DNA from: Medicago truncatula
Taxonomy: Eukaryota > Streptophyta > Magnoliopsida > Fabales > Fabaceae
Direction of reading: 5' to 3'
Assembly (NCBI RefSeq): GCF_003473485.1
Contig: NC_053043.1
Span: 14,394,001-14,458,000 of the forward strand
DNA length: 64,000 bases
The notes under the pieces are model-generated. The model made no database searches and had not been told where the DNA came from. It saw nothing but the letters and a program-made list of their open reading frames with translations. The translations under genes and the position numbers were made by a program. Below are positions 23,122-35,309 of the stretch, piece after piece; position 1 is the first letter of the stretch; each line of letters starts with the position of its first letter.

Positions 23122-25119
23122 CAATAATTGAAAGTTTACTAATCAGGTTTTTCTTTTAAGAGTTCAATAACTATAGACTGATTGTATAAGAAAGTTTTGT
23201 AAGACATCTAATCATATTTTACCAGGTCATAATATCGCTTCATAAATTTTTTCTGACGTGGAATCACACTTCATAAGTTATCGACGCGGTGAAGATGGTG
23301 AAAGTATGATTGGATGTTTTGTAAAATTTTTGTGTACTCTCAGGATATAGTTATTGTTTTTATTTATAAATGATGTAACATAGAAGAAAATCAACCCAGG
23401 AGGGGCAGTTTCTCAGTTGGAAAAAAGTTTCCTGCCTTGTTGCTGGTGGATAAAGATATGAATGTTATTGTTATTGGTAATTGTTAAATAGAAGGAAAGG
23501 GTATATCAGTTTATCCTGTGATGGACTGTTTGATCTGCAATCAGTGCAGTTATACTTTTTTTTTTAATATACAAAAATTCTATGATTTAGGCTCCGTTTG
23601 GATTGGGGTATTAGATGGACTCAATGAGATAACATCCACTTTTTTAAAATCTAACCTGTAAATTGTATTCCACCCATAAGTCCAAGAATACCCATAAACT
23701 CTGTTTAGTTGTAGCTAAATTTTTATTGAGTCTGGTGTGAAAGTTTGAAAAGAGTGAAAAATGCATCTATCTAACCTTTACATCCAAGCTAACATAAAAA
23801 AAATAAAATCATGGATCAATATTTCCTGGGAATTTTTTTTACTCCCCTGTAACAAACACAGGTGTTTTTATTTTTCTTCTTTGGATTTCCAGGAATATTT
23901 TTAATAACAGTGAAACAAACACCTCCTTAGTATTGGGTTGGCTTATTACCTTTTCGGATTATAGAATTCAAAATCATTTAGAACATAGAAAACAAAAAAA
24001 CTTATCATTAAATCACATTTTACATCAACAATATAATTCAACAACGTCAATTTTGAGTAGATAATTCAACATAAATTCAACAATGTAATATACAACAATA
24101 ATAATTGCAACATGATTAAACACAAACAAGATCATGGATAAACCAAATTAATTTTTTGATTGGGCTATCGTTAATTTGCTACAAAATATAAGTGGTGCAT
24201 TCTTTTTACTCATTCTCTCATTTCTAAAAGAAGTTGTCACAATATATTCATTGCATGGTTTAGTAGTTGGGATGGCTACTACTGGATTTTTTTTTTTAAA
24301 AGAGATATCTCAAATGTGTTCAATTCTCTCCCATGTTCCATTGGGAGTTTTCGAAACCTTGCATGTTTCAAATGAGGTATGTAAAAAATTTGTTTGACAG
24401 GAAATTTGTACCCATATTTATCATATAATATAATAGACTTTAATACTGAAAATTACGTTGGTTGTAAATTATAATTATAGAGTTTGAAAAGTTGAATTAA
24501 AAAGTTGAATTACACAATTTTCATCGACATTTTACATATCTCATTAACCAAAAAAATAAATCACGTGATCAATTAATTCTATATATGTAATTCTGTTTAC
24601 TTTAATTTAACCCATTAAAAAAACATACAATAGTGAACTTTTCTTATAGAGTTAGAGACCAATTTTATGTGGATCAATTTGTCATTATAAAAAATCCAAA
24701 AGATTCACAACTTCATAAAAAAAAAACCACAATTTCATGAAAATATCATGTTCTTTATTTTCTCTCTTATCGTCAACCAAACCATAAACTACAACAATAT
24801 CAAATACGCAAGTAAATAACTCAAATCTTCATCATTTTTCACACAATATGTGCACAAATGTTTCAAATATGGTGTGGTGTATTCACCCCGAATAATTTAG
24901 CATGTACATACAATGTGCATAAGATTGAGTGAGCATCCCAAAGAATAGACAAAAGGGAAAAATAGGATTTAATCAATTTGAAAAGACGGGATTATAAAGC
25001 TCAAGTGATTTGAACCAAGAGATAAGAAGTTGGAGAAATGAAAGAAAAAAACACACCACATAATCAATTAAAAAAGACGGGCGTTGTAATACTAACAAAA
25101 ATAAAAACAATTATTAAAA
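23122..25119. other. VAMP 3' region and intergenic DNA
   Basis: The first ~400 bases probably include the VAMP 3' UTR. About 23590-23930 looks like a decayed MITE (GGCTCCGTTTGGATTG at the left; AGTGAAACAAACACCTCC at the right). The rest has no supported gene. Confidence 0.45.
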
Positions 25120-25212
25120 CTTTTAGGGAGAGCTTGTTGCCCATCTGTGTCCCATAATGCTCAAGGAATTAGTCTCTGCAGTTGTGCGCGAAGGATACCA
25201 AATTTATACAAA
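25120..25212 (+). mobile_element. Short SINE with ~19-bp duplication
   Basis: A ~93-bp insert (TTTTAGGGAGAGCTTGTTGC to AAGGATACCAAATTTATACA) sits between copies of ATAAAAACAATTATTAAAA (ending 25119 on the left, about 25218-25236 on the right) and carries an A-rich end. It shares ATTAGTCTCTGCAGTTG and GCGCGAAG with the SINE at 18478-18622 in the opposite orientation. Confidence 0.72.
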
Positions 25213-25757
25213 AAAAATAAAAACAATTATTAAAAAAGAACTCCAGCACCAATATTCTTGTTTTATAGTTTAATGCTAATACCTATGAACTCATGCTCCT
25301 CATTTTGAACTAACCTAATTTCTACACATTGGCAAAGAGAAGGGTGCGAAGACTACGAATATTTGTCCTTCAGAAAAAAGACTATGAAGATTTGAAATTT
25401 TTATTTGGGGATTTGATGTTGTTGGTGTTTAAGGTTAGAAGCTGAATTTCCGTGATTCTTTATGACGTCAAATTTCATTATCAAATTGGTCCATGTCAAA
25501 TTTCATTATCAATTTAGTTCTTACATATATGAGAGGTGATATGGATGGACACGTCAACGTTTGATGATGCACGTTAACGAGTCAAACGTCTAGACTTGAT
25601 GGGTGACTAGTTTGATAGGCGAAGTAAATTGAGGGACGATTTGATTGTTTCAAAAAATTTAGGGAAAAAGTTGATCGATGATCACAAATTCAAGTGCAAA
25701 GTAGCCCACTCACTCTTGTTTTTTTTTTCCTTCATACTTTCTAGATTTCTACTCTCA

Positions 25758-26508
25758 CCCCAACACAAAACAAAACACTCGCGCCCTGCAGCGTTGCCCA
25801 AAATGCCCCTGCGTTAGTTAACTCTGTGTGAGTTAACTCATATTTCAGTGTGACTTAAGTCACACTTAAAAACAACATGAATTACGTTATCTTCTTCCCT
25901 CTCTCTTCTTCTGATTTCATTCAAAAACCAACCAATATTTTTATGGATTTGGCTTCGATAACAAAATAGGTCGACTCATTTTGGGATTTTTTTTATCGAT
26001 GGAGAAGGGAAGGAAGAAAATGTTGAGTTTTGTTTTTATAGAGTTTGATTGGTAAAATAGATGGGATGTTGTTGTGTTGTTTCGTAATTGGAGCGTTCCC
26101 ATATTATAATTGGCTAACATGATCAGAGACATCAAATATATGGTAAAAGCTTGGTAGATTATTACTCACATTACCAATTGAATTTTTGAGCGTTAATGGT
26201 TAATAAATCCTCAAATCAAACTTATACAAATAGATTCAATGAATCAAACTTAAACAGTCATATATGTCGCTTCCAAGAATGGAGCAAATTAAACAAAAAG
26301 ATTGAATGAAATCGGAAGAGAGAGAGAGAGGAACGAAGAGAAGAGAACCAAATTTATGTTGTTGTTTTTGAGCGTGAGTTTACTAAGACGGCGTTAGTTA
26401 ACTCACGCAGCGTTACTTAAGTAGCGCAGTGTTTAACACTTACGTTACTTAACTAACGTAAGAGTATTTTGGGCAACGCTGCAGGGCGCGAGCGTTTTGT
26501 GCTGGGGG
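25758..26508. mobile_element. Palindrome-rich TIR transposon, ~750 bp
   Basis: The left end is CCCCAACACAAAAC..., then CTCGCGCCCTGCAGCGTTGC and CCAAAAT. The right end is the inverted ATTTTGGGCAACGCTGCAGG then GCGCGAGCGTTTTGTGCTGG. The inverted repeats are about 45 bp. Just inside each end lie chains of small palindromes: the 20-bp perfect AGTGTGACTTAAGTCACACT (25847-25866), GTTAACTC repeats at the left, and CTTACGTTA/TAACGTAAG (26439-26462) and GTGTTTAACAC at the right. There is no reading frame and no clear target-site duplication. Confidence 0.7.
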
Positions 26509-27185
26509 AAGAGCAGTAACCTACTTTCTATACTCCTCTAAAAATTTATGGAACTGGATCCTTGACGAAAAAGAGTGTAACACGCATACATGACTCGTTA
26601 CGTTGTTGAGCTTGAATATATGTTAATAGTGGAATGTGGAAACTTAATTATTAGGGTTTGATAGAGCTTGAATTTTGGGTTGTTGTATATGTAATGTATG
26701 ATTGACTGGTTGTGGTGTTGTGGAGTTGTATTTGTAGAAAGCTATTTGTTGAACTTCATTTACGTAGAAAACCACCGTAATTAGTGTATTTGGTACCCGT
26801 GGCTCCATATTGTTTAACAACAAACTTTGTCTTTTGAACTCATTTTGAGACTAATATCCACTCAAGTGCTTAGGTTGTACCTCAAAGCTATTTGCTTGTC
26901 TCAATGATGTGTTTTTGTGAAAATTGAACTTTGGTCATACCCCACAAACTCAACACAGCTAAATCTAATGATTCTTTATTTGTTTCCCATTAATTATCTT
27001 CATTAGATGCGTTTTTGTGATCACAGAGATGCATTTTTATTCAAGACATGTCAAACACTTATAAATATAAGAACCTTTTCTTGTAAAAAAAAAAAAAATA
27101 TATAAAAACCTCTTTCTGCAGTGATTGAATCTTAATTCACTGTGTGCGTGAGTCTGACTCCTTACGTTACCGTCAATCCGGTTAA
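26509..27185. other. Intergenic, no gene seen
   Basis: No supported reading frame. Simple A/T-rich and TTG-rich text. Confidence 0.5.
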
Positions 27186-27196
27186 TAACGAAGTTA

Positions 27197-27288
27197 ATTT
27201 TTTTTTATGATGGTCGGAGTTTGAACCTCGAACCTTACATATATTATTATGCATTGTCCATACCAACTGAGTTAAGCTCACGAGGACG
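27197..27288 (-). mobile_element. tRNA-derived SINE with exact 11-bp duplication
   Basis: On the minus strand it shows a box-A-like GAGCTTAACTCAGTTGGTA and a box-B-like GGTTCGAGGTTCAAACTCC, the internal RNA polymerase III promoter, then an A-rich tail (T run on the plus strand at 27195-27206). TAACGAAGTTA flanks it at 27186-27196 and 27289-27299. At ~92 bp it is short, and it does not fold into a complete tRNA. Confidence 0.8.
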
Positions 27289-27299
27289 TAACGAAGTTA

Positions 27300-28289
27300 C
27301 TCTTCAATGATAAGTAGTTACAAATTTAATTATTTTAATAAAAAAAAAATTAATCAAAATTTTCACTATTGATTTTTTCTCTATAGGTTTCCCTCCACAA
27401 ACACGTGATATTTTTTAATAAAGTGGTTGTTTGGACTTCATATCGCTAGTTTATAAGGGTATAAACTCGTACAATTAAAATTGAGTTATTTTGTAGCTTA
27501 ATTGGTTTAAACTAAAACTTATAACATTTGCAATTAAAAAAAAGTTATTCTCTTCTCAATTTCTTTTTATTTATTAAAAATTAAAAAAAATTACATATCG
27601 TACTTTGATTTTTGAATTTTGTTAAACATGTCAAGCTTAGAGTTTTGTAAAGTTTAGCTTGATTCCAACTATTCTCGATCTAAGTTGTAGTAAAAATAGT
27701 CAAACTCACCAGAAGAAAAAAATTCAAGAGGAGTGGCTAATTTGCTCCATTCTTGGAAGCAACATATATGAATCTTCTTATCATAGCCATAACTTCTTCC
27801 TTTTGAGCTTCATCAAGGAAAGAAATTAACCACTCAATAATTCAATGAAAAATAGCATCCTATCCCATTCAAGAACATAATGGGCTTCATGTCCCACACC
27901 ATTCCGTTGAAGATTGGTGAGACCGCAAGGTATGCATGGAATTTCCCTTTATTACTTCTCTTCTCTTTTATGGGATTTTCATTTCTTATATGATTAAGTG
28001 ATTAACAATATCTCCAAAAAGGTGGGGTTGTGGTAGATACGGCTCTTATCATTGAGTTAATTTCTGTGCCTTTTTCAATTGGTTGAGAAGGGTGTTGTAG
28101 CATGGGGCATTGAATAAAAGGGGCGTACACATTGCTTGCTTGGTCAAATATAATGCATGGCCGTATGTGTAAGAGAAAGTATTTTTAGGTATGGAGGAGG
28201 AGTTTTAAAGTAGATTCAAGGTTCAAAGGAAAGGTTCTTTTTTGCAGACAGAAAATATATATGTACTATTCGCATCTCAACTTTCAAAT
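27300..28289. other. Intergenic, no gene seen
   Basis: No supported gene or clear repeat; it ends in the left target-site copy of the next retroposon (28279-28289). Confidence 0.5.
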
Positions 28290-28808
28290 CAGTTGAGTGA
28301 GAGAAATTTCACTTTTTCTGAGTTCTCTTTCTCACTCATCGAGCAGGAATGATTTTGGTCATTTTTTTACTTATAAATTTATAATCATTTCTCTTCATCT
28401 TTTTTCTTTTTTTAATTTAATTAAGTAGTTTCCACATACACCAAGTTTTTTCTGGTGTTTTTTGTGATTTTGTCGTTTGAATGCGGCGTTGTATTGTTCG
28501 TCGTCTTGTGTGGCGTTGTTTGATTTCATGTCTTCGTTTGGTTCCTGTTGAAATATCGACTTCAGTCAATTACAGATTCAATCAATGAATTTGGACATTA
28601 ACATTGCATATTCGAAAGCATGGGTATTAGAGTGACATAGATTTTATCATATTAATTGTAGGGAGTTTGTCATTGTATGTTATTAACTTAGGTGTTGCGA
28701 TTTCGGATTCACCATTTACGTTGTTAGCGATGTTGAACATGTTATTGTATCTGATGTATTCTATCAATTTGAATGAATAAATATCATTTTGTTTTTGTAA
28801 AAAAAAAA
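28290..28808 (+). mobile_element. Truncated non-LTR retroposon, 11-bp duplication, poly(A)
   Basis: A ~519-bp insert ends with TATTCTATCAATTTGAATGA then ATAAATATCATTTTG and a run of A. AACTTTCAAAT flanks it at 28279-28289 and 28809-28819. A related copy is at 35368-35985 in the same orientation. No coding region remains, so this is the 3' untranslated end of a LINE or a non-coding retroposon. Confidence 0.75.
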
Positions 28809-28819
28809 AACTTTCAAAT

Positions 28820-30398
28820 AATTTCAAATGGACTTACTCGATACATATTGTAGAAATAGGGGCGTATTTGATATTTTTTTAAGGTACATGCTAACACGTG
28901 TCCTTAAAACACTTGTTGATGTACTTCAAATAGAAACTTTGTGTTGGAAATGGTGAGTATTTCTTTTTTGAAAAAGTTAAAGATTATTTTTTCCAAAGCA
29001 TAATTACTACTCGATTTGTAGAATCTTTAATATGTACTTTTTTCCATTCAAGTAGTCTAACGATTTGATTTCAACAAGTGTGAAGAAGTAAAAAATCGGA
29101 GTTCAAACCCTAACCTCTTTAAACAAGGTGTTTGATAGCTATTAACTAAGCTACACTTACGTGACTTGATATGATATTTTTTTGGACACAAGTTAATATG
29201 ATATTTTTTTGATAAAAAATGCTTTTTATCAAATCATAGTATCACGACATTTTAAAAAATGAAGTATATATTTTATGTCATTTATAAAAGATGGTGAATG
29301 GAAATAACTAAATATAATATTTTTGATAAAAATAAGTAGAAAAATAAAGTATCATTAGTGACCATGTAACAACCGTCTTGGAGGAGATTTGAACTCTATT
29401 TCTTCGAGAGGAAAGCTCTTACATTGAACATACATCTTGCATAGTAACTAAATCTAATAATAACACACATACACATTTAAAAGAAACATTCATATATAAA
29501 ACTATTTTCAAACTTTTTATAATGTTAAAATTTGTTTGTGCAAAGATTGTCTTGACAAAGATTTCAAGTCTTAAGCTCATGCAAATAGGAATCCTTCATG
29601 TAGAACTTATGGTATTATTGTGCTTTTACTTTAAACTTGTCCTATAAAGTGCTTTTGTGAGATCCAATATGCATGCTATTACATTACAAGAAAAGGGGAG
29701 TGATTTCCATTTCATTAACGATATTTGAGCATCAAAATTTTAACAACTTCTATGATAATTACACTGAAAACAACTCATGAGATAAAATCAAGTGCTTTTT
29801 TCTTTCTTTCTTTCTCTTAACCAAATTAACACTTGATTTTAGCTTTGTACACAAAAAAAAAAAAAAACACTTGATTTAATAGATTGTCATATAAGTTGTC
29901 ACAATTTTAATGTTCAAATATTATCGCTCTTTCCATTTTTTATGTCTTAAACATAAAACAATGAGATACAATGATTTAGATCAATGATGCCCCTATGAGA
30001 AAGTGCGTCTTGTTCACAATTTATCTTAAAATGGTAATATTTTAACATCAAATCAAAAAGATTAATATGACAAAGGTCACAGTTATACCTAGACTTAGGT
30101 ATTTTTATTTTTTTTTAAATAAAAAGATAGCGAAGGTTCACAGTTATACCTAGAGTTGAGATCGAAACCTCGCCATTTTTATCACTTCGCTTCTTAACTC
30201 CCTCATCCAACCATCAAATCAAACTCTACCCCTCCATGTTAAAATTGTTTCTAAACAAAAATAGTAACTTTACATGGTATAGCTCCACACATCCAACACA
30301 AAGATTTCGCCTTATTTGATTAGAGATACCATCCCCTGTATACTCATCAAATGTGAAAATTCGATTTGACCCAAAGAACCTTTTAAGCTATATATCAT
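28820..30398. other. Intergenic with SINE-like fragments
   Basis: No gene. On the minus strand, 29175-29095 contains GTAGCTTAGTTAATAGC and GGTTAGGGTTTGAACTCCG, again box A and box B of a tRNA-derived SINE but with no clear ends. Another possible fragment is near 30120-30200. Confidence 0.4.
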
Positions 30399-30541
30399 CA
30401 GGGCCGATCCAATAATTTTAATATTAAGTGAGTCCGAAAACAAATTTTAAAATATGCAGGTTTTATTGTATGCATATGTGACATTTTTGTTGGTGGACCT
30501 AAAACACGGGTTTTAATAGTCTTACTCTTAGGTCGATTCTG
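30399..30541. mobile_element. Miniature hAT element, 143 bp
   Basis: Starts CAGGGCCGATCC and ends GGTCGATTCTG, imperfect inverted repeats like those of the 1974-4531 element. The 8-bp flanks are TATATCAT (30391-30398) and CATATCAT (30542-30549), 7 of 8 identical, as expected for a hAT insertion. Confidence 0.75.
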
Positions 30542-30960
30542 CATATCATGAATCTAATACACCGTGAATCTTTAACACAGATTAATTCAATCTTTCAGTC
30601 CTCTATATACATCATTATAATGTTTATTAGATGTACAAAAATGTGAATATTATTTAGCACACACACGTTTAAATTGGGAAAACCCCAACTTTAAAACGAC
30701 TACAAATATTTACCGCACCTTCATACACATGAACACAGTCACTCAAACACAAACACACCGTAGCTCTATATTACATATATTTCAGTAATCAAAACACAAA
30801 CCTATGCACAAAATACGCAGATTAATATGACAAACAATCATGTAGACATGTTTAGTCATACTAATCAAAAACCAAACCAACACACACACGACTTAGAAGC
30901 AAAACCAAGAATCCAAATTACAAGGTCATGCATAGGGATTGTTGTTAATTTGTTAGCTGG

Positions 30961-31299
30961 CTACATCATCATTTCCCTAACTTCAAAGGAGTTCTTGTTC
31001 TTGACAACGATGTCATACATGTGCATGGACTTGAACCTGTTGAAATCCATAGGAAGGGAGATAAGATGAACGGTTGAGCGTTTGTGGAACTGGAGGAGGT
31101 CAGGGTCATCATAGTAACGCTCCCACCCCAATGAACTTAGCTTGCGCTCTAAAACGGCATAAGAGGTGATAATCTCGTTGCTTGCGGTATGAACCAACAC
31201 CTTGCGCCGTCCGCCTGACCCTTGGCGGCCACCCTCCATCGCCTCCACGCCATCCACTAGCCGCACCACGCCGTTCTTGAAAACCCAAACCCCAGACAT
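30961..31299 (-). CDS. Flowering-promoting factor 1-like protein (FPF1 family)
   Basis: Intronless, 112 aa. The start is placed at MSGVWVF because every family member begins there; a longer frame upstream (to 31326) adds nine unrelated residues. Matching blocks are [68 protein letters not shown] and [19 protein letters not shown]. The loop between residues ~17 and 35 (Gly/Arg-rich) is variable in the family. FPF1 proteins are small, soluble plant proteins that promote flowering and affect gibberellin-linked growth and elongation; the biochemical activity is not established. A TATA-like TATAAATA lies ~130 bp upstream. It has no close gene neighbours. Confidence 0.93.
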   Translation of the reverse strand: MSGVWVFKNGVVRLVDGVEAMEGGRQGSGGRRKVLVHTASNEIITSYAVLERKLSSLGWERYYDDPDLLQFHKRSTVHLISLPMDFNRFKSMHMYDIVVKNKNSFEVREMMM

Positions 31300-31428
31300 T
31301 ATTGGAATAGTATACAAATGGAGCAAGAAAGAAGAAACAAGAACAAAGTGTTTGTGTTGTGATTTTTAAGGTTTTTTGAGGTGGTTAGAGATGAGTGTGC
31401 AATGATAGTTGGGGATGGGTGGATGGGG

Positions 31429-31436
31429 TATTTATA
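31429..31436 (-). promoter_or_regulatory. TATA box of the FPF1-like gene
   Basis: Minus-strand TATAAATA inside GGTTTATAAATACCCC, about 130 bp upstream of the ATG. Confidence 0.6.
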
Positions 31437-31479
31437 AACCAAATGATGGGAGAGAGTGCTCAATTTAATGTTTTATTTA

Positions 31480-32961
31480 TTTATTTATATTATATAAAGA
31501 GCGATATGTAGTCAATGTATTCTAATTGATATGGATATAATTAATGCTCTAGAATAGTGTAGTTTGAATTTCACTTTCGTTGTTAAAAGAAAAATCGCTA
31601 ATTCGTTGATAGATAATATATAAGTTATTTGAGATATATCTCGAACGAAATTAAACACCTAAATTATAAGTGATTTGTTAAAAAAAAAGTATTTTAGATT
31701 TGATGCGTCGGCCTCCAAAACTCAATTCACCTTAACCAAGTTGTAAAAAAAAAAAAATACAAATATATACATGAATATTTGGATGTGCGTACAGCTAAGG
31801 TGGGACCCAAATGGGGAGAGTTATGAGCAAAGTATGTGCATTTGAAGAAAGGATATTGTGGGTTAAATCTCATGTGCCTTGGTCTTAATCGGAATGGGGG
31901 AGGGGGAGGGCTCTTGATTCCGTTAACAATTTGTGGAGTCCAAAGTATTGTTACCCCACTTTAGAGAATCTTTGTTTTGTTTTGAGGAGAATAACTTATT
32001 CTAGAACAAAGTTGGAGAGAGTTATAAGTTCTAATAATTAACTCATGCAAACAAATTGCATGTAAAGTAAATTAGGGCCATTAATTATATTGATTAGCTA
32101 GAGAATAATGAGGTTAGGCAACTTTTAATTTACGCTAGCAATACATATTTGAGCCATTGGTTAAGAAAAATATAAGTGTGAATGTGGATAAATATAATTT
32201 GGATGTGGTTGAGGAATAATTTTCATCGAGTAGAAAGGAGGATACTCATGCATTTAGACTTAAATCAATAATATGCTCTCTCTTTTTTTAAAAAGTTATC
32301 TTATGGTTTGTGGAGGAAGGATATCAATTATCAAGAAATGCATATATAATGTGGGTAGGGACCAAAGATGAAAGGAACATATCTAAATTAATTTTGGTCG
32401 TTAATTTGGTGTGGAAAATAAAATGTTGATTCTCATTAGGTCGACATACTTGTGTATGGGGTATGATGTCCAAAGCATTTGTGTTTGTTTATGCTGCCTA
32501 ACTGAGTATGCTAATTGTTACTTTCGGTAAAAAAAAAATTGTTTGCCTAATTAGTATATAATTTTTTATCCTTCAAAAACAAAAGTATATAATTTGTTAT
32601 ATCAAAAAATTATATTTGCCAATACACCCATGCAAGGGAGAACCTGCGTCTACGATTTATAATAGACATTACGAAAACCGCATTAGATTGTGGGATTTAT
32701 TAACGCATTAGTTAAGCATATGATTGTAAGCATAACATTTCTCTCTTTCAAGGTGTATACACTCATATGATGGTACGCTTAACATTTTCTTAACAAAATA
32801 TCTTCCTAGAAGTTTTGAGAACATTGACCAATAACACCTATCCAAGTGCTCAGATAGGATGACATGAATTTCATGCATCTAAATTAGAACAATATAAATA
32901 CAAACAACATTAAAACTCTTGTGAAGAGAGAAAAAGAACCACTCTAACATTCACTCAGTAT
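31480..32961. other. Intergenic, no gene seen
   Basis: AT-rich upstream region of the FPF1-like gene. No supported frame or defined repeat. Confidence 0.5.
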
Positions 32962-33248
32962 TACTCTCTCCGTCCCTATATGTAAGCCCCCTTTACTTTT
33001 TTTATTTTTCTAAAGAAAAGTTGTTAGTGTAATTAATGTGTCTGTTTTGTGTGTTAATATTACCAAATTGTCCTTTGTTTGCATGTGTATTAATTTAACT
33101 TTTCAAATTTCAAGACATGTTATTAGTATTAATTAGGAGTATGTTTAGGATTAAAATAATAAATGCATCTAGTAATCTGAAAAGAGGTTTACATTTAGAA
33201 ACAAAAATAAAGTCAAATGAATGCTTAAATATAAGGACGGAGGGAGTA
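32962..33248. mobile_element. MITE with TACTCTCTCCGTCC ends, 287 bp
   Basis: TACTCTCTCCGTCCCTATAT at the left and ATAAGGACGGAGGGAGTA at the right form inverted ends of the common plant TACTCCCTCCGT class. The 60-aa frame at 33117-33299 runs across its right end and is fortuitous. Confidence 0.8.
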
Positions 33249-35300
33249 ACAATTATTGGGAAAGACATAGTCTATGCTTCACTCACCATCCTATTCTAAA
33301 TTACTACAAATTATATAGCCATGCAAGATGACTCTTGTATAGTACCATGCACTTATGTGCAACATTAATTATAAGTTTTTTTTTTTTTTCAAAGGACATA
33401 TGCATGATAGCTTGATAAGTATTATATTAATTGTCTTATGACAATTGTATGCGTCTATTCCTAAAAACATGGGCAAATAATAGATGTTCATAAATCATGG
33501 TTCTTTCTGTGGTTACAAACTAAGTATGAATTTGTCTACTAAGGATATCAATCTATCCAAAAAACAGAGGATATATCAATCAATCAATCAAGTGTTTGGG
33601 GAGTTCTAGGTTACTAATAGTATTTTCTGGAAGATTTAGGAAATGTCAAGCACACAACAACTATGAAGGGAATAAAAAGTATAGGAAGATTCCAACAGCT
33701 ATCCTACCCAATCAAAACATGGTTTTTAATTGAGCCATAAAAAATGTAGGGCTTTAAGGCACAAATATTCTCTTTAACCCAACACCATGGTCGTGACTCT
33801 ACTTCAATTTTCCATCTCCTCCTCGTGCAAGATGGTCCTGTGACTGCGATGTTGAACAATACTCACCATAATTTGCATTATAATGAACAATATTTTAATT
33901 CCTTATAAGGTCAATTAGCTGAAATTCCTTTTGATGGCCATGCATGGGACCAAGTCACTGTCTTTAATTTATAATGTTCCATCAATTAGTTGATACTAGC
34001 TAACTCCATATAAATTCAAAATTTTAATTGAAAATTGGCTAAATTTGAAATTTTATTACGTGTGTATGTTTTAGAGGTGTAACTAAATGCTGTTTTTTTT
34101 AGTCAACTATCTTGAATAAAATGATTTTGTAAAATTAATATTTTAAAGAAATGAAATAAATGTAGAATTATTTATTTTTTATTAATGGATAAATATGTTC
34201 ACACAAATGTGAGTTGAAATAATAGATTTGACGTTAAAAATCCCATTTAGAGATTAAAAAAATGAAAAGTTTTTGTTTTTAGTTAGCATCTATTCTAAAA
34301 ACAATTTTACTTAAAAATATAATGTATATCACCACGTAAATACAACTCAGATGATAGATGTATTGACATTTGATATGCACGTGCATATTCTAGTATGTAG
34401 TTTCCCGATTCTGAACACTTAGTATGTATGAGTTTTGATGTTACGCTCTTTAAAAGAAATACAATACATATCACAATCTTTTTTTTGGATCAAGTTGTCG
34501 ACAAGTTAAAAAATTTCCCTTAAAACCCTACATATTTCATTACATTTTTTTTATTAACTGAGTTATGCTCGGTAGGACCATATCAAAATCGATTTTATGT
34601 GTCTTGTATTGATTTTTTTTTTCTTCTTTCTCTTGTGTGCAAAAGAAAATCTAACATGCGCTTGATCAAAATGAGGCAATTGAGGCTGGTGACGCAGACA
34701 ATGACCTAAGTGTCACAAAAACTTATTTTCAGAATTCAACCATACCCACAAGGCAACAATAATATCATATCGACCTAAAAATTTAAATTTTCAATATCCA
34801 AAAGAAAATATCCCATGTTGAGCTTTCTTGATAAGCCATGTGAACATTACCCATCACTTTCGAGATTTTGCCCATATTTATTTGTTAAAATAAAGTAATT
34901 TGGAGAACATATGCTTAGACTGAAAATGGCAACCTTTCCAATTACATGCTTCTTTTAAATCTTGTGTAATATTGAGAATCAGAAAGGGGTATTTTGTTGG
35001 CTCCTCCACATAGAGCAGATGGAAAACCTCATCCAGCATCACATGTATACAACAAGTCCCATGTGATTGTACCATAGAAAAGCCAAAATCCTAGTCCTAT
35101 ATTTAACAAAACAAGATACTTGCTCTCGTATCAGCATCCCTTCAATCTTTCCATATTAGCCTCTCCTTTTAAAAGAAATGGCTTTGATCACTGCATGAAT
35201 ATGATGGATTACCCACGAGAAATTACTTATGGACACAATTTCTAAAAATGTTATTTACCGAGGGAAATTTTCCAAAGGATCGCACTTTATTATACTTGCA
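33249..35300. other. Intergenic, no gene seen
   Basis: No supported gene. A tRNA-like box A (GCATAACTCAGTTAATAAA, minus strand, about 34570-34550) hints at one SINE fragment. Confidence 0.45.
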
Positions 35301-35309
35301 ACTACAATA

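Noticed and set aside
29095..29175. tRNA gene on the minus strand
   Set aside because: Only box A and box B resemble a tRNA; the stems do not pair, so it is a SINE-type fragment.
30827..31069. 80-aa plus-strand frame
   Set aside because: Overlaps the 3' end of the FPF1-like gene on the other strand; shadow frame.
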